NCBI RefSeq assembly: GCF_008807415.1
Contig: NZ_CP043626.1
Location: 4,092,001-4,156,000, forward strand
Length of the DNA: 64,000 nucleotides
Reading direction: 5' to 3'
Source of the DNA: Pseudomonas denitrificans (nom. rej.)
GTDB taxonomy: Bacteria > Pseudomonadota > Gammaproteobacteria > Pseudomonadales > Pseudomonadaceae
The notes beneath the pieces were generated by a model. The model saw nothing but the letters and a program-made list of their open reading frames with translations. It was not told where the DNA came from and made no database searches. Below, in pieces: positions 26,966 to 37,319 of this stretch. Made by a program: the position numbers and the translations under genes. Numbering within the stretch: position 1 is the stretch's first letter; each line of letters opens with the position of its first letter.

Positions 26966-29900
26966 ATGGGCTTCACCGATCCCTTCATCCGTCGCCCCGT
27001 GCTGGCGACCGTGGTCAGCCTGCTGATCGTCCTGCTCGGCATGCAGGCCTTCAGCAAGCTGGTGATCCGCGAATATCCGCAGATGGAAAACGCGCTGATC
27101 ACCGTCACCACCTTCTATGCCGGCGCCAACGCCGAAACCATCCAGGGCTACATCACCCAGCCGCTGCAGCAGAGCCTCGCCAGCGCCGAAGGCATCGACT
27201 ACATGACCTCGGTGAGCCGGCAGAACTACTCGGTGATCTCGATCTACGCGCACATCGGCGCCAACTCCGATCGCCTGGTCACCGAGCTGTTGTCGAAGAT
27301 CGGCGAGGTGAAGACCCAGCTGCCGCCCGATGCGGAAGACCCGGTACTGGACAAGGAAGCCGCCGACGCCTCGGCGCTGATGTACATCAGCTTCTTCAGC
27401 GAGCAGATGAACAACCCGCAGATCACCGACTACCTGTCGCGGGTGATCCAGCCCAAGCTCGCCACCCTGCCGGGTATTTCCGAAGCCGAAATCCTCGGCA
27501 ACCAGGTGTTCGCCATGCGCCTGTGGCTGGACCCGGTGAAGATGGCCGCCTACGGCATCACCGCCGGTGACGTGGCCGACGCGGTGCGCCAGTACAACTT
27601 CCTCTCCGCCGCCGGCGAGGTGAAGGGCGAAATGGTGGTCACCTCGGTGAACGCCTCCACCGACCTGAAATCCCCGGAAGCCTTCGCCGCCATTCCGCTG
27701 AAGACCGCGGGCGACCGCCGCGTGCTGATGGGCGACGTGGCGCGCATCGAACTGGGTGCGGCGAGCTACGACGCGGTCAGCTCGTTCAACGGCATCCCGT
27801 CGGTGTACATCGGCATCAAGGGCACGCCCAGCTCCAACCCGCTGGACGTGATCAAGGAAGTCCGCGCCAAGATGCCGGAGCTGGAAGAGCAGCTGCCGCC
27901 GGGCCTGCAGGTGTCCATCGCCTACGACGCCACGCGCTTCATCCAGGCGTCCATCGACGAGGTGGTGAAGACCCTGGGCGAAGCGATCCTGATCGTCATC
28001 GTGGTGGTGTTCCTGTTCCTTGGCGCGTTCCGCTCGGTGATCATCCCGGTGGTGACCATCCCGCTGTCGATGATCGGCGTGCTGTTCTTCATGCAGGTGA
28101 TGGGCTACTCGATCAACCTGCTGACCCTGCTGGCCATGGTGCTCGCCATCGGCCTGGTGGTGGACGACGCCATCGTGGTGGTGGAGAACATCCACCGCCA
28201 CATCGAAGAGGGCAAGTCGCCGTTCCAGGGCGCCATCGAGGGCGCGCGGGAAATCGCCGTACCGGTGGTGACCATGACCATCACCCTGGCCGCGGTGTAC
28301 GCCCCCATCGGTTTCCTCAGCGGCCTCACCGGCGCGCTGTTCAAGGAGTTCGCCTTCACCCTGGCCGGCGCGGTGATCATCTCCGGCATCGTCGCGCTGA
28401 CGCTGTCGCCGATGATGTGCTCGCGCCTGCTGCGCCACGACGAGAACCCCAGCGGCCTGGCCCATCGCCTGGACCTGATCTTCGAGGGCCTGAAGGTGCG
28501 CTACCAGCGTGCCCTGCACGGCACGCTGAACAGCCGCCCGGTGGTCATCGTCTTCGCCCTGCTGGTGCTGGCGATCATCCCGCTGCTGATGATGTTCACC
28601 CACAAGGAACTGGCGCCGGAGGAGGACCAGGGCATCGTCTTCATCATGGCCAACGCGCCGCAGACGGCGAACCTCGACTATCTGTCGAAGTACACCGCCG
28701 AGTTCGAAGGCATCTTCCGCAAGTTCCCCGAGTACTATTCGGCGTTCCAGATCAACGGCTACAACGGCGTGCAGACCGGCATCGGCGGCATGCTGCTCAA
28801 GCCCTGGGACGAGCGCGACCGCAGCCAGATGGAGCTGCTGCACGCGGTGCAGGGCGAGCTGGACAAGATCCCCGGCCTGCAGATCTTCGGCTTCAACCTG
28901 CCGTCGCTGCCGGGCACCGGCGAGGGCCTGCCGTTCCAGTTCGTGATCAACACCGCCAGCGACTACCAGTCGCTGCTGCAAGTGGCCGAGCGGGTGAAGA
29001 AGCGCGCGGAGGAGTCGGGCAAGTTCGCCTTCCTCGACCTCGACCTGGCCTTCGACAAGCCGGAACTGGTAGTCGATATCGACCGCGCCAAGGCTGCGCA
29101 GATGGGCGTGTCCATGCAGGACCTGGGCGTCGCGCTGGGCGCCTTGCTGGGGGAAGGCGAGATCAACCGCTTCACCATCGACGGGCGCAGCTACAAGGTG
29201 ATCGCCCAGGTCGAGCGCGCCTACCGCGACAACCCGAGCTGGCTGAACAACTACTACGTGAAGAGCCAGAGCGGCCAGCTGATCTCGCTGTCCACCCTGG
29301 TGACCTTCCACGAGCGTGCGCGCCCGCGCCAGCTCAACCAGTTCCAGCAGCTCAACTCGGCAATCATCTCCGGTGTGCCGATGGTCAGCATGGGCGAGGC
29401 CATCGACACGGTGCGCGGCATCGCCGAGCAGGAGTCGCCGCGCGGCTTCTCCTTCGACTACGCCGGCGCCTCGCGGCAGTTCGTGCAGGAAGGCAGTGCG
29501 CTGATGATCACCTTCGCCCTGGCACTGGCGGTGATCTTCCTGGTGCTGGCGGCGCAGTTCGAGAGCTTCCGCGATCCGCTGGTGATCATGGTCACCGTGC
29601 CGCTGTCGATCTGCGGTGCGCTGATCCCGCTGTTCCTTGGCCTGTCGAGCCTGAACATCTATACCCAGGTCGGGCTGGTGACGCTGATCGGGCTGATCAG
29701 CAAGCACGGCATCCTCATCGTCGAGTTCGCCAACCAGTTACGCCATGAGCGCGGGCTGTCGGTGCGCGAGGCCGTGGAGGAAGCCGCGGCGATTCGCCTG
29801 CGCCCGGTGCTGATGACCACTGCGGCCATGGTGCTCGGGGTGATCCCGCTGCTGCTCGCCACCGGCGCCGGCGCGGTGAGCCGCTTCGACATCGGCGTGG

Positions 29901-30025
29901 TGATCGCCACCGGCATGAGCGTCGGTACGCTGTTCACCCTGTTCGTACTGCCCTGCGTGTACACGCTGCTGGCCAAGCCGGACAAGAAACCCGGCGAAGC
30001 CACCGCGCCGGCTCCGGCGCACTGA
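26966..30025 (+). CDS. mexW: RND multidrug efflux transporter (MexW-like)
   Basis: A 1019-residue proton-driven RND pump. TM1 is RPVLATVVSLLIVLLGMQAF. The TM4 proton-relay pair is visible in AIGLVVDDAIVVVENIHRH (two adjacent Asp). Two large periplasmic loops and the duplicated six-TM halves are complete. Length equals MexW of P. aeruginosa within one residue as I recall it. I chose the ATG at 26966, preceded by AAAGGA; an upstream in-frame start at 26864 would translate the intergenic repeat. A strong terminator follows the stop directly. Confidence 0.88.
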   Translation: MGFTDPFIRRPVLATVVSLLIVLLGMQAFSKLVIREYPQMENALITVTTFYAGANAETIQGYITQPLQQSLASAEGIDYMTSVSRQNYSVISIYAHIGANSDRLVTELLSKIGEVKTQLPPDAEDPVLDKEAADASALMYISFFSEQMNNPQITDYLSRVIQPKLATLPGISEAEILGNQVFAMRLWLDPVKMAAYGITAGDVADAVRQYNFLSAAGEVKGEMVVTSVNASTDLKSPEAFAAIPLKTAGDRRVLMGDVARIELGAASYDAVSSFNGIPSVYIGIKGTPSSNPLDVIKEVRAKMPELEEQLPPGLQVSIAYDATRFIQASIDEVVKTLGEAILIVIVVVFLFLGAFRSVIIPVVTIPLSMIGVLFFMQVMGYSINLLTLLAMVLAIGLVVDDAIVVVENIHRHIEEGKSPFQGAIEGAREIAVPVVTMTITLAAVYAPIGFLSGLTGALFKEFAFTLAGAVIISGIVALTLSPMMCSRLLRHDENPSGLAHRLDLIFEGLKVRYQRALHGTLNSRPVVIVFALLVLAIIPLLMMFTHKELAPEEDQGIVFIMANAPQTANLDYLSKYTAEFEGIFRKFPEYYSAFQINGYNGVQTGIGGMLLKPWDERDRSQMELLHAVQGELDKIPGLQIFGFNLPSLPGTGEGLPFQFVINTASDYQSLLQVAERVKKRAEESGKFAFLDLDLAFDKPELVVDIDRAKAAQMGVSMQDLGVALGALLGEGEINRFTIDGRSYKVIAQVERAYRDNPSWLNNYYVKSQSGQLISLSTLVTFHERARPRQLNQFQQLNSAIISGVPMVSMGEAIDTVRGIAEQESPRGFSFDYAGASRQFVQEGSALMITFALALAVIFLVLAAQFESFRDPLVIMVTVPLSICGALIPLFLGLSSLNIYTQVGLVTLIGLISKHGILIVEFANQLRHERGLSVREAVEEAAAIRLRPVLMTTAAMVLGVIPLLLATGAGAVSRFDIGVVIATGMSVGTLFTLFVLPCVYTLLAKPDKKPGEATAPAPAH

Positions 30026-30026
30026 A

Positions 30027-30054
30027 AAAAAGCCCCGCTGATGCGGGGCTTTTT
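30027..30054 (+). terminator. rho-independent terminator after mexW
   Basis: A 12-bp stem AAAAAGCCCCGC / GCGGGGCTTTTT with a 4-nt loop starts at the stop codon and ends in T residues. Confidence 0.93.
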
Positions 30055-30097
30055 CTTTGAGCAGCTCCGCCACCGGTACATCCGGAGCTGCCGTGCA

Positions 30098-30172
30098 GGA
30101 TGGGTGGAGCGCAGCGATACCCATGCTGCCGGTGGGCGAGATCGATGGGTATCGCTTCGCTCCACGCCATCC
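30098..30172. repeat. ~80 bp intergenic inverted-repeat element, copy 2
   Basis: Arms GGATGGGTGGAGCGCAGCGA.. (30098-30124) and ATGGGTATCGCTTCGCTCCA.. (30145-30172) are the same element as at 5923-6005, with a different central 20 bp. It occupies part of the 345 bp gap between mexW and fimU. The rest of the gap holds a terminator and the fimU promoter region. Confidence 0.82.
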
Positions 30173-30204
30173 TACGTCGGGGTCCGCCTGCAGGATCGGC
30201 ACGC

Positions 30205-30238
30205 CAGTTCGTCATCTGAGTGGTCTTCTGACAGACCA
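30205..30238 (+). promoter_or_regulatory. fimU upstream region: AlgR-like site and dyad
   Basis: CAGTTCGTC (30205-30213) matches 8 of 9 bases of the AlgR consensus CCGTTCGTC; AlgR activates this operon directly in P. aeruginosa. Just downstream a perfect dyad TGGTCT-N6-AGACCA (30221-30238) could bind another regulator. Both lie 130-165 bp before fimU. Confidence 0.42.
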
Positions 30239-30370
30239 TTCATACGCATATTTCGACCGCCCACGCCTTTATCTCAGCGCTGATACACAACCTCTAAATT
30301 CCCCATACACGCATCACGTATCCCTGCGCGCCATTCGCCGGGAATCTCCGGCTCAACGTCGGAACCCGCC

Positions 30371-30847
30371 ATGCCGGCAAACGCCCCAAGCCCAGGCTTC
30401 ACCCTGGTCGAACTGATGGTCACCCTGGCAGTCCTGGCCATCCTCTCAACCCTGGCCGCGCCGATGTTCGGCGACCTGATCCAGCGCAACAAGGTCGATG
30501 CCGCCAGCGGCGAACTGGCTCACCTGCTGCAATACGCCCGCAGCGAGGCCATCACCCGCGCCAGCGCGGTGACGGTCACCGCCAGCAGCGGCAACTGGGT
30601 CGGTGCGCTGAGTGTCGCCACCAGCAGCGAAACCCTGCGCCAGTACGGCAGCGAGGGCATCAACGGCGGCAGTGCGGTGACCGCCACCGGCAGCGCCAGC
30701 AGCCTGACCTTCCGCGCCGCCGGCACGCTCAATGGCGCTGCACAGAGCATCCGTCTGTGCCCCAGCAGCGGCAGCAGCAGCGGCCGTCTGCTGAGCATCT
30801 CCAGCAGCGGGCAGATCACCAGCACCACCACGGAGTGCTCGTCATGA
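30371..30847 (+). CDS. fimU: minor pseudopilin FimU/FimT (GspH type)
   Basis: A 158-residue type IV pilus minor pilin. The short leader ends at glycine in SPG, followed by the prepilin helix FTLVELMVTLAVLAILSTLA with the invariant Glu at +5 for PilD processing. The C-terminal GspH domain contains a Cys pair (residues about 137 and 157). Minor pilins prime pilus assembly and hold PilY1 at the tip. First gene of fimU-pilVWXY1E; its stop overlaps the pilV start. Confidence 0.85.
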   Translation: MPANAPSPGFTLVELMVTLAVLAILSTLAAPMFGDLIQRNKVDAASGELAHLLQYARSEAITRASAVTVTASSGNWVGALSVATSSETLRQYGSEGINGGSAVTATGSASSLTFRAAGTLNGAAQSIRLCPSSGSSSGRLLSISSSGQITSTTTECSS

Positions 30848-31380
30848 GACGCGCCCACCGAGGTTTCAGCCTGCTGGAAGTGCTGATCAGCCTGCTGCTC
30901 GTCAGCGTCGGCGCCCTGGGCATGGCGGCACTGCAAGGCAAGAGCCTGCGTTACACGCAGGATGCGGTGCAGCGCAACGAAGCGATCATGCTCGCCCAGC
31001 AGTTGCTCGAGCAGATGCGCAGCAATCCCAAGGATGCCTTGAGCGCCACCCACCAATTCAGCAGCAGCTCGGCCTACTACAAGGTCGCCGGCACGGCCTT
31101 CGCCACCACTTCGCGCAGCGATTGCGCCACTCGCGAGCGCGGCAATGGCGGCTCCGACGTGGCGAAAGCCGATCTCGCCTGCTGGCTGCAAGCGGTGCAG
31201 GCGACGCTGCCGGTGACCAGCTCGATCCTCAGCGCCAGCTTCACCATCTGCCCCAGCCAGTCCGATGGCGCGTGCAGCAACGACGCCAGCTCCGCCGTGC
31301 TGATCCAGCTGGCCTGGAGCGACCCCAGCGGCCAGTGCGACAACAACCTGTGCATCTACCGCCTGCGCGGCGAACTCTGA
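30844..31380 (+). CDS. pilV: type IV pilus minor pilin PilV
   Basis: A 178-residue prepilin-like protein beginning MRRAHRGFSLLEVLISLLLV: leader of seven residues, cleavage after G7 and Glu at +5. The ATG at 30844 overlaps the fimU stop (ATGA), which selects this start. It has four cysteines in its C-terminal domain. PilV with FimU, PilW and PilX forms the priming complex for pilus assembly. Confidence 0.87.
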   Translation: MRRAHRGFSLLEVLISLLLVSVGALGMAALQGKSLRYTQDAVQRNEAIMLAQQLLEQMRSNPKDALSATHQFSSSSAYYKVAGTAFATTSRSDCATRERGNGGSDVAKADLACWLQAVQATLPVTSSILSASFTICPSQSDGACSNDASSAVLIQLAWSDPSGQCDNNLCIYRLRGEL

Positions 31381-31388
31381 GGTCCGCC

Positions 31389-32150
31389 ATGTCCGCAAGA
31401 ACATTTCCCGCACAAGCACGCCAGGCCGGCCTGTCGCTGGTCGAGCTGATGGTCGCCCTGGCCATCGGCAGCCTGCTGATCCTCGGCGCCACCGAGCTGT
31501 ACATCAACAACAAGGCGCACTTCCAGTTCCAGCAGGGGCAGTTGGGCAATCAGGAAAACGCCCGCTACACGCTCCTGCTGCTGGACCAGCAATTGGCCCG
31601 CACCGGCTACCGCTACCAGCCCCAGGACAGCCTGGAAGTGGCCTTCCCCGCGCTGGCCAGCAGCAACGGCTGCCCGTCCTTCAAGGCCGGCCAGACCTAC
31701 CAGGCCAGCAGCGACGGCAAGGGCGTCTGCCTGCGCTACCAGGGCGCCAGCGATAGCACCACGGAAGTCGCCGGCTCCAATGGCAACCAGTACGACTGCC
31801 TGGGCACGTTCATCCCACGCGGTACACGCGTGCTCACGCGCATCGGCTATGTAGCCGGCAGCACGCCGGCGGACGGCACCCTTACCTGCACGGCCCAGGG
31901 CGCCACCGAGCAGGCGCTGATCAAGGGCGTGGCGGGCTTTGCGCTGTTCGCCCTGCCCGCCAGCAGCGATGACAGCCAGGCGGTCAGCTACGCCGCTCTG
32001 CTCGCCACCGGCGCGTCGACCCGTGGCGGCATGAGCAGCGATATCGCCAGCCGCTGGAAAACCCTCAGCGGCGCGACCCTCAGCGAGAACACCGCCTACG
32101 TCTACCAGATCGCCCAAGGCAGCGTGATGCTGCGGAACCTGATGCCATGA
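31389..32150 (+). CDS. pilW: type IV pilus minor pilin PilW
   Basis: A 253-residue prepilin-like protein. The leader ends in QAG and the helix LSLVELMVALAIGSLLILGA follows, with Glu at +5. Length and the GspJ/PilW-type C-terminal domain fit PilW. The ATG at 31389 lies 8 bp after pilV; its stop overlaps pilX by four bases. Part of the tip-priming complex. Confidence 0.87.
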   Translation: MSARTFPAQARQAGLSLVELMVALAIGSLLILGATELYINNKAHFQFQQGQLGNQENARYTLLLLDQQLARTGYRYQPQDSLEVAFPALASSNGCPSFKAGQTYQASSDGKGVCLRYQGASDSTTEVAGSNGNQYDCLGTFIPRGTRVLTRIGYVAGSTPADGTLTCTAQGATEQALIKGVAGFALFALPASSDDSQAVSYAALLATGASTRGGMSSDIASRWKTLSGATLSENTAYVYQIAQGSVMLRNLMP

Positions 32151-32725
32151 GCCCACGACACACCCTGCGCGCGCAACGCGGCGCCACCCTGGTCATCGCC
32201 CTGGTGATGCTGCTGCTCGGCACCCTGATCGCCCTGAGCAGCATGCGCGGTACCACCACCGAGACCCGCATCATCGGCAACCTCAGCGAGCAGCAGCATT
32301 CGCGGGCGGCCGCCGAGTCGGCGCTGCGCGAGGGCGAGCGCCGCCTGGCCGCGCAGACCAGCCTGGACCAGGGGTCGGCGAACTGCGCCTCCAGCGTCGC
32401 GCAACACGCCAACCTGTGCATCCTGGTCAGCGACAAGTACTCCTCCAACGCCAAGGCCAGCGCCGACTGGTGGAGCAGCGACGCCACCTCCATCGCCTAC
32501 CTGGGCATGGACGGCAGCTCCACCTTCGACCCGGTGCCACGCTGGAACGCCGCCTACATCGCCTTCGACCCGGCCGACTCCAACGGCAACGTGCAGATCA
32601 CCGACCCCGACGAACGTTCCCAGGGGCGCGGGCCGCATTACTACCGGGTGAGCGCTGCCGCCCGCGCCGACGGACAGCGCCTGATGAGCGTGCTGCAGAC
32701 CGTCACCATCCGTCGTTACTACTGA
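32147..32725 (+). CDS. pilX: type IV pilus minor pilin PilX
   Basis: A 192-residue protein with N-terminal basic stretch and hydrophobic helix GATLVIALVMLLLGTLIALS, followed by GTTTETRIIGNLSEQQHSRAA, the conserved PilX_N motif. It lacks the Glu at +5 of major pilins, as is usual for PilX. The start overlaps pilW (ATGA), and pilY1 follows after 10 bp with GAGGAG. Confidence 0.86.
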   Translation: MSPRHTLRAQRGATLVIALVMLLLGTLIALSSMRGTTTETRIIGNLSEQQHSRAAAESALREGERRLAAQTSLDQGSANCASSVAQHANLCILVSDKYSSNAKASADWWSSDATSIAYLGMDGSSTFDPVPRWNAAYIAFDPADSNGNVQITDPDERSQGRGPHYYRVSAAARADGQRLMSVLQTVTIRRYY

Positions 32726-32735
32726 GGAGCCCGAC

Positions 32736-35700
32736 GTGAGCCGACGTCCCGCCCAGCCCTTCCTGCCGTACCTGTTCGGCGGCCTGCTGCTGGCCACCGC
32801 GCTGCCCACCGATGCCGCGACCCTGACGCTGAGCCAGCAGCCGCTGTTCCTCACCGAGGGCGTGGCGCCGAACATCATGGTGACCATCGACAACTCCAAC
32901 AGCATGCGCTGGAGCTTCGCCCCCGATGGCATGAACCCCACAACCGGGAGCACCTACAACGGCTATACCGCCGACCAGGTGCGTACCAGCCGACGCGCCA
33001 AGTCGTCGACCTTCAACCCGCTGTACTACAACCCCAACGTCACCTACCAGGCGCCCTACAGCGTCAGCTACAGCAATGCCAGCACCACCTACACGCCGCT
33101 GACCACCAGCTTCACCACGGCCTACGTGAACGGCTTCAAGAGCGCCAAGGGCAGCTTCGACCTGAGCTCGGCGTACAAGGTCTCCTGGGAGTACGACACC
33201 GCTCGCGCGACCACCGACAGCACCTACTGGACCTACACCGGCTACACGTCCTACAACAGCCCGGACAAGGTCTACTACCTGGCGGCGAACCCGTCGTCGG
33301 ACTTCAGTTCGAGCAGTACCCAACTCGCCAGCACCACCAGCAGCTCGTCCGCCACCTCCTCCAGCACCAGCAAATCGGGCTCGCTCACCGGCGGCGGCAC
33401 CTACACCGTCACCACCAAGAGCAACAGCTGCACGGCCACGGTCACCAACCCGAAATCCAGCAGCACCTCGACCACCAACAGCGACGGCAGCACCACCAGC
33501 ACCACCACCGCCGTCAGCTACTCGACTGCCAGCTGCTCCTACGTCACCAGCGGCGGCAAAACCACCTACACGGTGACATCGACCGCGACCACCACCCAGA
33601 CGAGCACCATCACCTACCCGGACCGCACCAAGACCGCAGTGCCGGCGTACTACTACGTCTACAACACTGCGCTCAGCGGCTGCAGCAGCAACGTCAACGA
33701 CGACAACTGCTACAAGCTGGTGACCGTGTCCTCCACCTCCGGCACCAACGGCAGTGACGAGCGGCAGAACTTCGCCAACTGGTACAGCTTCTACCGCAAC
33801 CGTGAGCTGGCGACCCAGTCCGGCGCCAACCTCGCCTTCGTCTCGCTGCCGGAGAACACCCGCCTCAGCTGGCAGGCCCTGGGCACCAGCGATACCTGCA
33901 TCACCAGCAGCTCGTACCTGTCGAGCTACAACTGCCGCGGGCTGAGCAACACCAGCAGCAGCTACTACGACAACCGCCTGGGCACCTTCTCCGGCGCGCA
34001 CCGGGCCAAGTTCTTCGAGTGGCTCGGCGACATCTACTTCAACCAGGGCACCCCGCTGCTGGATGCCGTCGACCGCGTCGGCTCGCTGCTCAGCGTCACC
34101 GGCAAGTACAGCCCCTATGCCTACTCCATCGGCAGCAGCGAAACACCGCTGTACAGCTGCCGGGCGAGCTACAGCATCACCCTCACCGACGGCATCTGGA
34201 ACACCGCCGGCAGCCACGGCGACTGGGACAGCACCGGTCGCACCCTGCCCGACGGCCAGACCTACAGTGCACGCGCACCGTACAAGGACAGCGCCTCCAA
34301 CACCCTCGCCGACCTGGCGTTCAAGTACTGGGCCACCGACGCCCAGCCGAACATCGCCAACAACGTCAGCACCTACATCGCCGAGAGCAGCAGCAACGCC
34401 ACCACCCAGTACTGGAACCCGAAGAACGATCCGGCGACCTGGCAGCACATGGTCAGCTACTTCGTCGGCCTGGGCCTGACCACCAGCCTGACCAACCCGG
34501 CCTGGGGGGCGACACCTACTCCGGCGACTACAGCAAACTGGCCGCCGGCACCCTGAGCTGGCCCGCGGCTTCGTCAGGCAGCGCCAACAACGTCTACGAC
34601 CTGTGGCACGCGGCGGTCGACTCCCGCGGCGAATTCTTCAGCGTCGACTCGCCGGATGACCTGGTCTCCGCCCTGCAGAACGTGGTCAACCGCATCTCCC
34701 AGCGCGAGGACTCCGGCGCCGCGCCGGCGCTGGTGAGTTCGCCGCTGCTCAATGCCGACAGCAGCACCGCCGACAGCGAGCTGTACAGCTACACCCCGAA
34801 GTTCGCCAGCACCGACTGGAGCGGTGACCTCATCAAGTACCTGCAGAACACCGCCAACGGCAGCCAGACCTCGGTGTGGAGCGCCCAGGACGTGATGGAC
34901 AGCACCTACGGCAGCGGCAACAGCGCCTGGTCCACGCGCACGGTGAAGATGGCCGGCAGCACCGCCGGCACGCTCAAGGATTTCACCTGGAGCAACCTCA
35001 GCAGCGCCCAGCAGACCACCCTCAACAAGACCCTCGCCAGCGTCACCGACAGCAATGGCGAGAAGCGCGTGGCCTACCTGCGTGGCGACCGCAGCAACGA
35101 AGGCACACTGCTGCGTACTCGCAGCACCGTGCTGGGCGACATCATCGATTCTTCGCCGGTACTGGTGGGCCCACCCAACCGCCTGGCCTCGCTGATGAAC
35201 GCCACCGTCAGCAGCACCGACACCTCCTACACCACCTTCAAGAGCACCTGGAGCGCGCGCCCCACGCGCCTCTATGTCGGCGCCAACGACGGCATGCTGC
35301 ATGCCTTCGATGCCGACGGTAAGGAAGTCTTCGCCTACGTACCCAGCGCGGTGATCAGCAACCTCTACAAGCTCACCGACAGCGACTACACCAGCGCCAC
35401 CCACCAGTATTACGTGGACGGCTCGCCGGTCACTGCCGATGTCTATTACGACAACGCCTGGCATACCGTGCTGGTCGGCACCCTGCGCGGCGGCGGCCGC
35501 GCGCTGTTCGCCCTGGACATCACCGACCCGGCCAACATCAAGCTGCTCTGGGAGAAGAGCTACAGCGACAGCGACTACAGCGAGCTGGGCTTCACCTACT
35601 CGCGGCCGACCATCAGCCTGCTGCACAACGGCACCTGGGCGGTGATCCTGGGCAACGGCTACAACGGCGCCAACGACAAGGCCGTGCTCTACCTGATGGA

Positions 35701-36700
35701 CGTCAAGGACGGCAGCCTGATCAAGGCCCTTACCGTCAGCGACGGCAAGACCACCGCCAATAGCCTGGCCACCCCGCGCGCCGCCGATATCAACGGTGAC
35801 CTGATCACCGACTACGTCTATGCCGGTGACCTGCACGGCAACCTCTGGCGCTTCGACCTGACCAGCTCCGGCAGCCTCACCGCCAGCACCACCGCCAGCA
35901 GCTTCCGCGTCGGCTTCGGCGGCTCGCCGCTGTACAGCGCGACGACTACGGCCGGGCAGGTGCAACCCATCACCAGCGCGCCCTACCTGGTCAAGCACAG
36001 CTCCGGCACCGGCTACCTGGTGATCTTCGGCACCGGCAAGTACATCGAGTCCGACGACGCCGACCCCAACACCACCCAGATCATGGGCCTCTATGGCATC
36101 TGGGACCGGCAGACCGCCGGCGAGGCCGCCACCAGTACGCCCACGCTCAGCCGCAGCAAGCTGCAGCAGCAGACCATCACCCAGAGCGAAGTGACCACAT
36201 CCTTCGACAACAACGGCACGGCGGTGACCCAGACCATCCGCACCGTCAGCGACAACGCCGTCACCTGGTACGACAGCAGCGGCAACGTCTCGCAGTACGG
36301 CTGGTACCTGGACCTGCCCGCCACCGGGGAAATGGTGGTCAACAACCCCTATGCCACCTCCGGCGTGCTGCTCGCCAGCACCCTGACGCCCAACGAAGAC
36401 CCCTGCGCCGACGGCGTCACCACCTGGCTGATGTCGCTCGACCCGTATACCGGCGGCGCCACCGATTTCGCCACCCTGGACCTGAACAACGACGGCGTGG
36501 TGGACGACAACGATCTGTACAACGGCAGCGTCGTCTCCGCCTTGCAGATGTCCGGCCTCAAGGGCGGCTTCACGGTCGGCAGCACCAGCGCCAGCAGCAG
36601 CAACGTCAACGCCTGCGGCAGCGACGGCTGCGTCAGCGTGGCAACCAGCGGCGCCAGCTCCGGGCGGCAGAACTGGCTGAACATCAAGGAACAGGAATGA
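32736..36700 (+). pseudogene. pilY1: type IV pilus tip adhesin PilY1, split by a single-base deletion
   Basis: Two frames together encode one PilY1 of about 1321 residues. The first frame runs 32736-34556 and starts with a signal peptide; the second continues from about 34510 to 36700. The break is in CCTGGGGGGCGAC (G run 34504-34509): one more G would restore NPAWGGDTYSGDY. A MIDAS-like DNSNS is at residue 52, a Ser/Thr-rich insert at about 185-310, and the beta-propeller begins near TRLYVGANDGMLHAF. A calcium loop [12 protein letters not shown] lies near residue 1249. PilY1 caps the pilus, senses surfaces and controls retraction. The shift may be a sequencing error, a mutation or phase variation. 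Confidence 0.85.
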
Positions 36701-37134
36701 ACAGGCACTACCGGCAAAAAGGCTTCACCCTGATGGAGCTCATGGTGGTGGTGGCGATCGTGGCGATCCTCGCCGCCGTAGCCTACCCCAGCTACCAGGA
36801 ATACGTGCTGCGCGGCAAACGCGCGGAAGGCCAGGCCCTGCTCAACCAGGCCGCGTCGCAGGAAGAGCGCTGGTATGCGCTCAACTCGGTATCCGGCTAC
36901 GTCACCGACCAGGCTTCGGTGGCCAACCTGAAGCTGGCTGGCACCAGTGGCAGCACCGTCACCTCCCCCACCGGCCTGTATACCCTGACGGTGGGAGGAG
37001 GCAGCAGCGACGGCGGCTACACGCTGACGGCCAACCCGACCTTCACCGATAGCAAGTGCACGCACCTGACCCTGACCGCCCAGGGCCAGAAGGGCAGCAG
37101 CGGCACCGGCAGTGTGAGCGATTGCTGGCGGTGA
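36697..37134 (+). CDS. pilE: type IV pilus minor pilin PilE
   Basis: A 145-residue pilin with leader ending QKG and helix [20 protein letters not shown] (Glu at +5). A C-terminal Cys pair (CTHL and DCWR) forms the D-loop disulphide. The start overlaps the pilY1 stop by four bases (ATGA). In P. aeruginosa a small pilY2 gene lies between pilY1 and pilE; here there is no room for it. Last gene of the operon; no strong terminator is visible before the REP pair. Confidence 0.87.
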   Translation: MNRHYRQKGFTLMELMVVVAIVAILAAVAYPSYQEYVLRGKRAEGQALLNQAASQEERWYALNSVSGYVTDQASVANLKLAGTSGSTVTSPTGLYTLTVGGGSSDGGYTLTANPTFTDSKCTHLTLTAQGQKGSSGTGSVSDCWR

Positions 37135-37199
37135 GGCGCGACCAGCCGCCTGATCGAGCGGAGCGGTGCTGAGTCAATCGCAGACGGCTTGGGCTCCAC

Positions 37200-37315
37200 T
37201 GTAGGAGCGGGCCATGCCCGCGATCCGCCGGCAGGGCCGGCGCCAGATCGGCACTGGGCTCACCGGATGGACACGCACCGGATACGGTCGCGGGCATGGC
37301 CCGCTCCTACAGGTA
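37200..37315. repeat. pair of inverted REP sequences
   Basis: TGTAGGAGCGGGCCATGCCC.. (37200-37226) and its near-perfect inverse GGGCATGGCCCGCTCCTACA (37292-37311) enclose about 65 bp. They lie between the convergent 3' ends of pilE and the WG-repeat-like gene and may act as a bidirectional end. Confidence 0.85.
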
Positions 37316-37319
37316 GCCG

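Noticed and set aside
25526..29707. A very long open frame (about 1390 codons) on the minus strand opposite mexV and mexW
   Set aside because: It is a high-GC shadow of the RND genes: His/Gln/Ala-rich, with no domain, and both RND proteins are unmistakable on the other strand.
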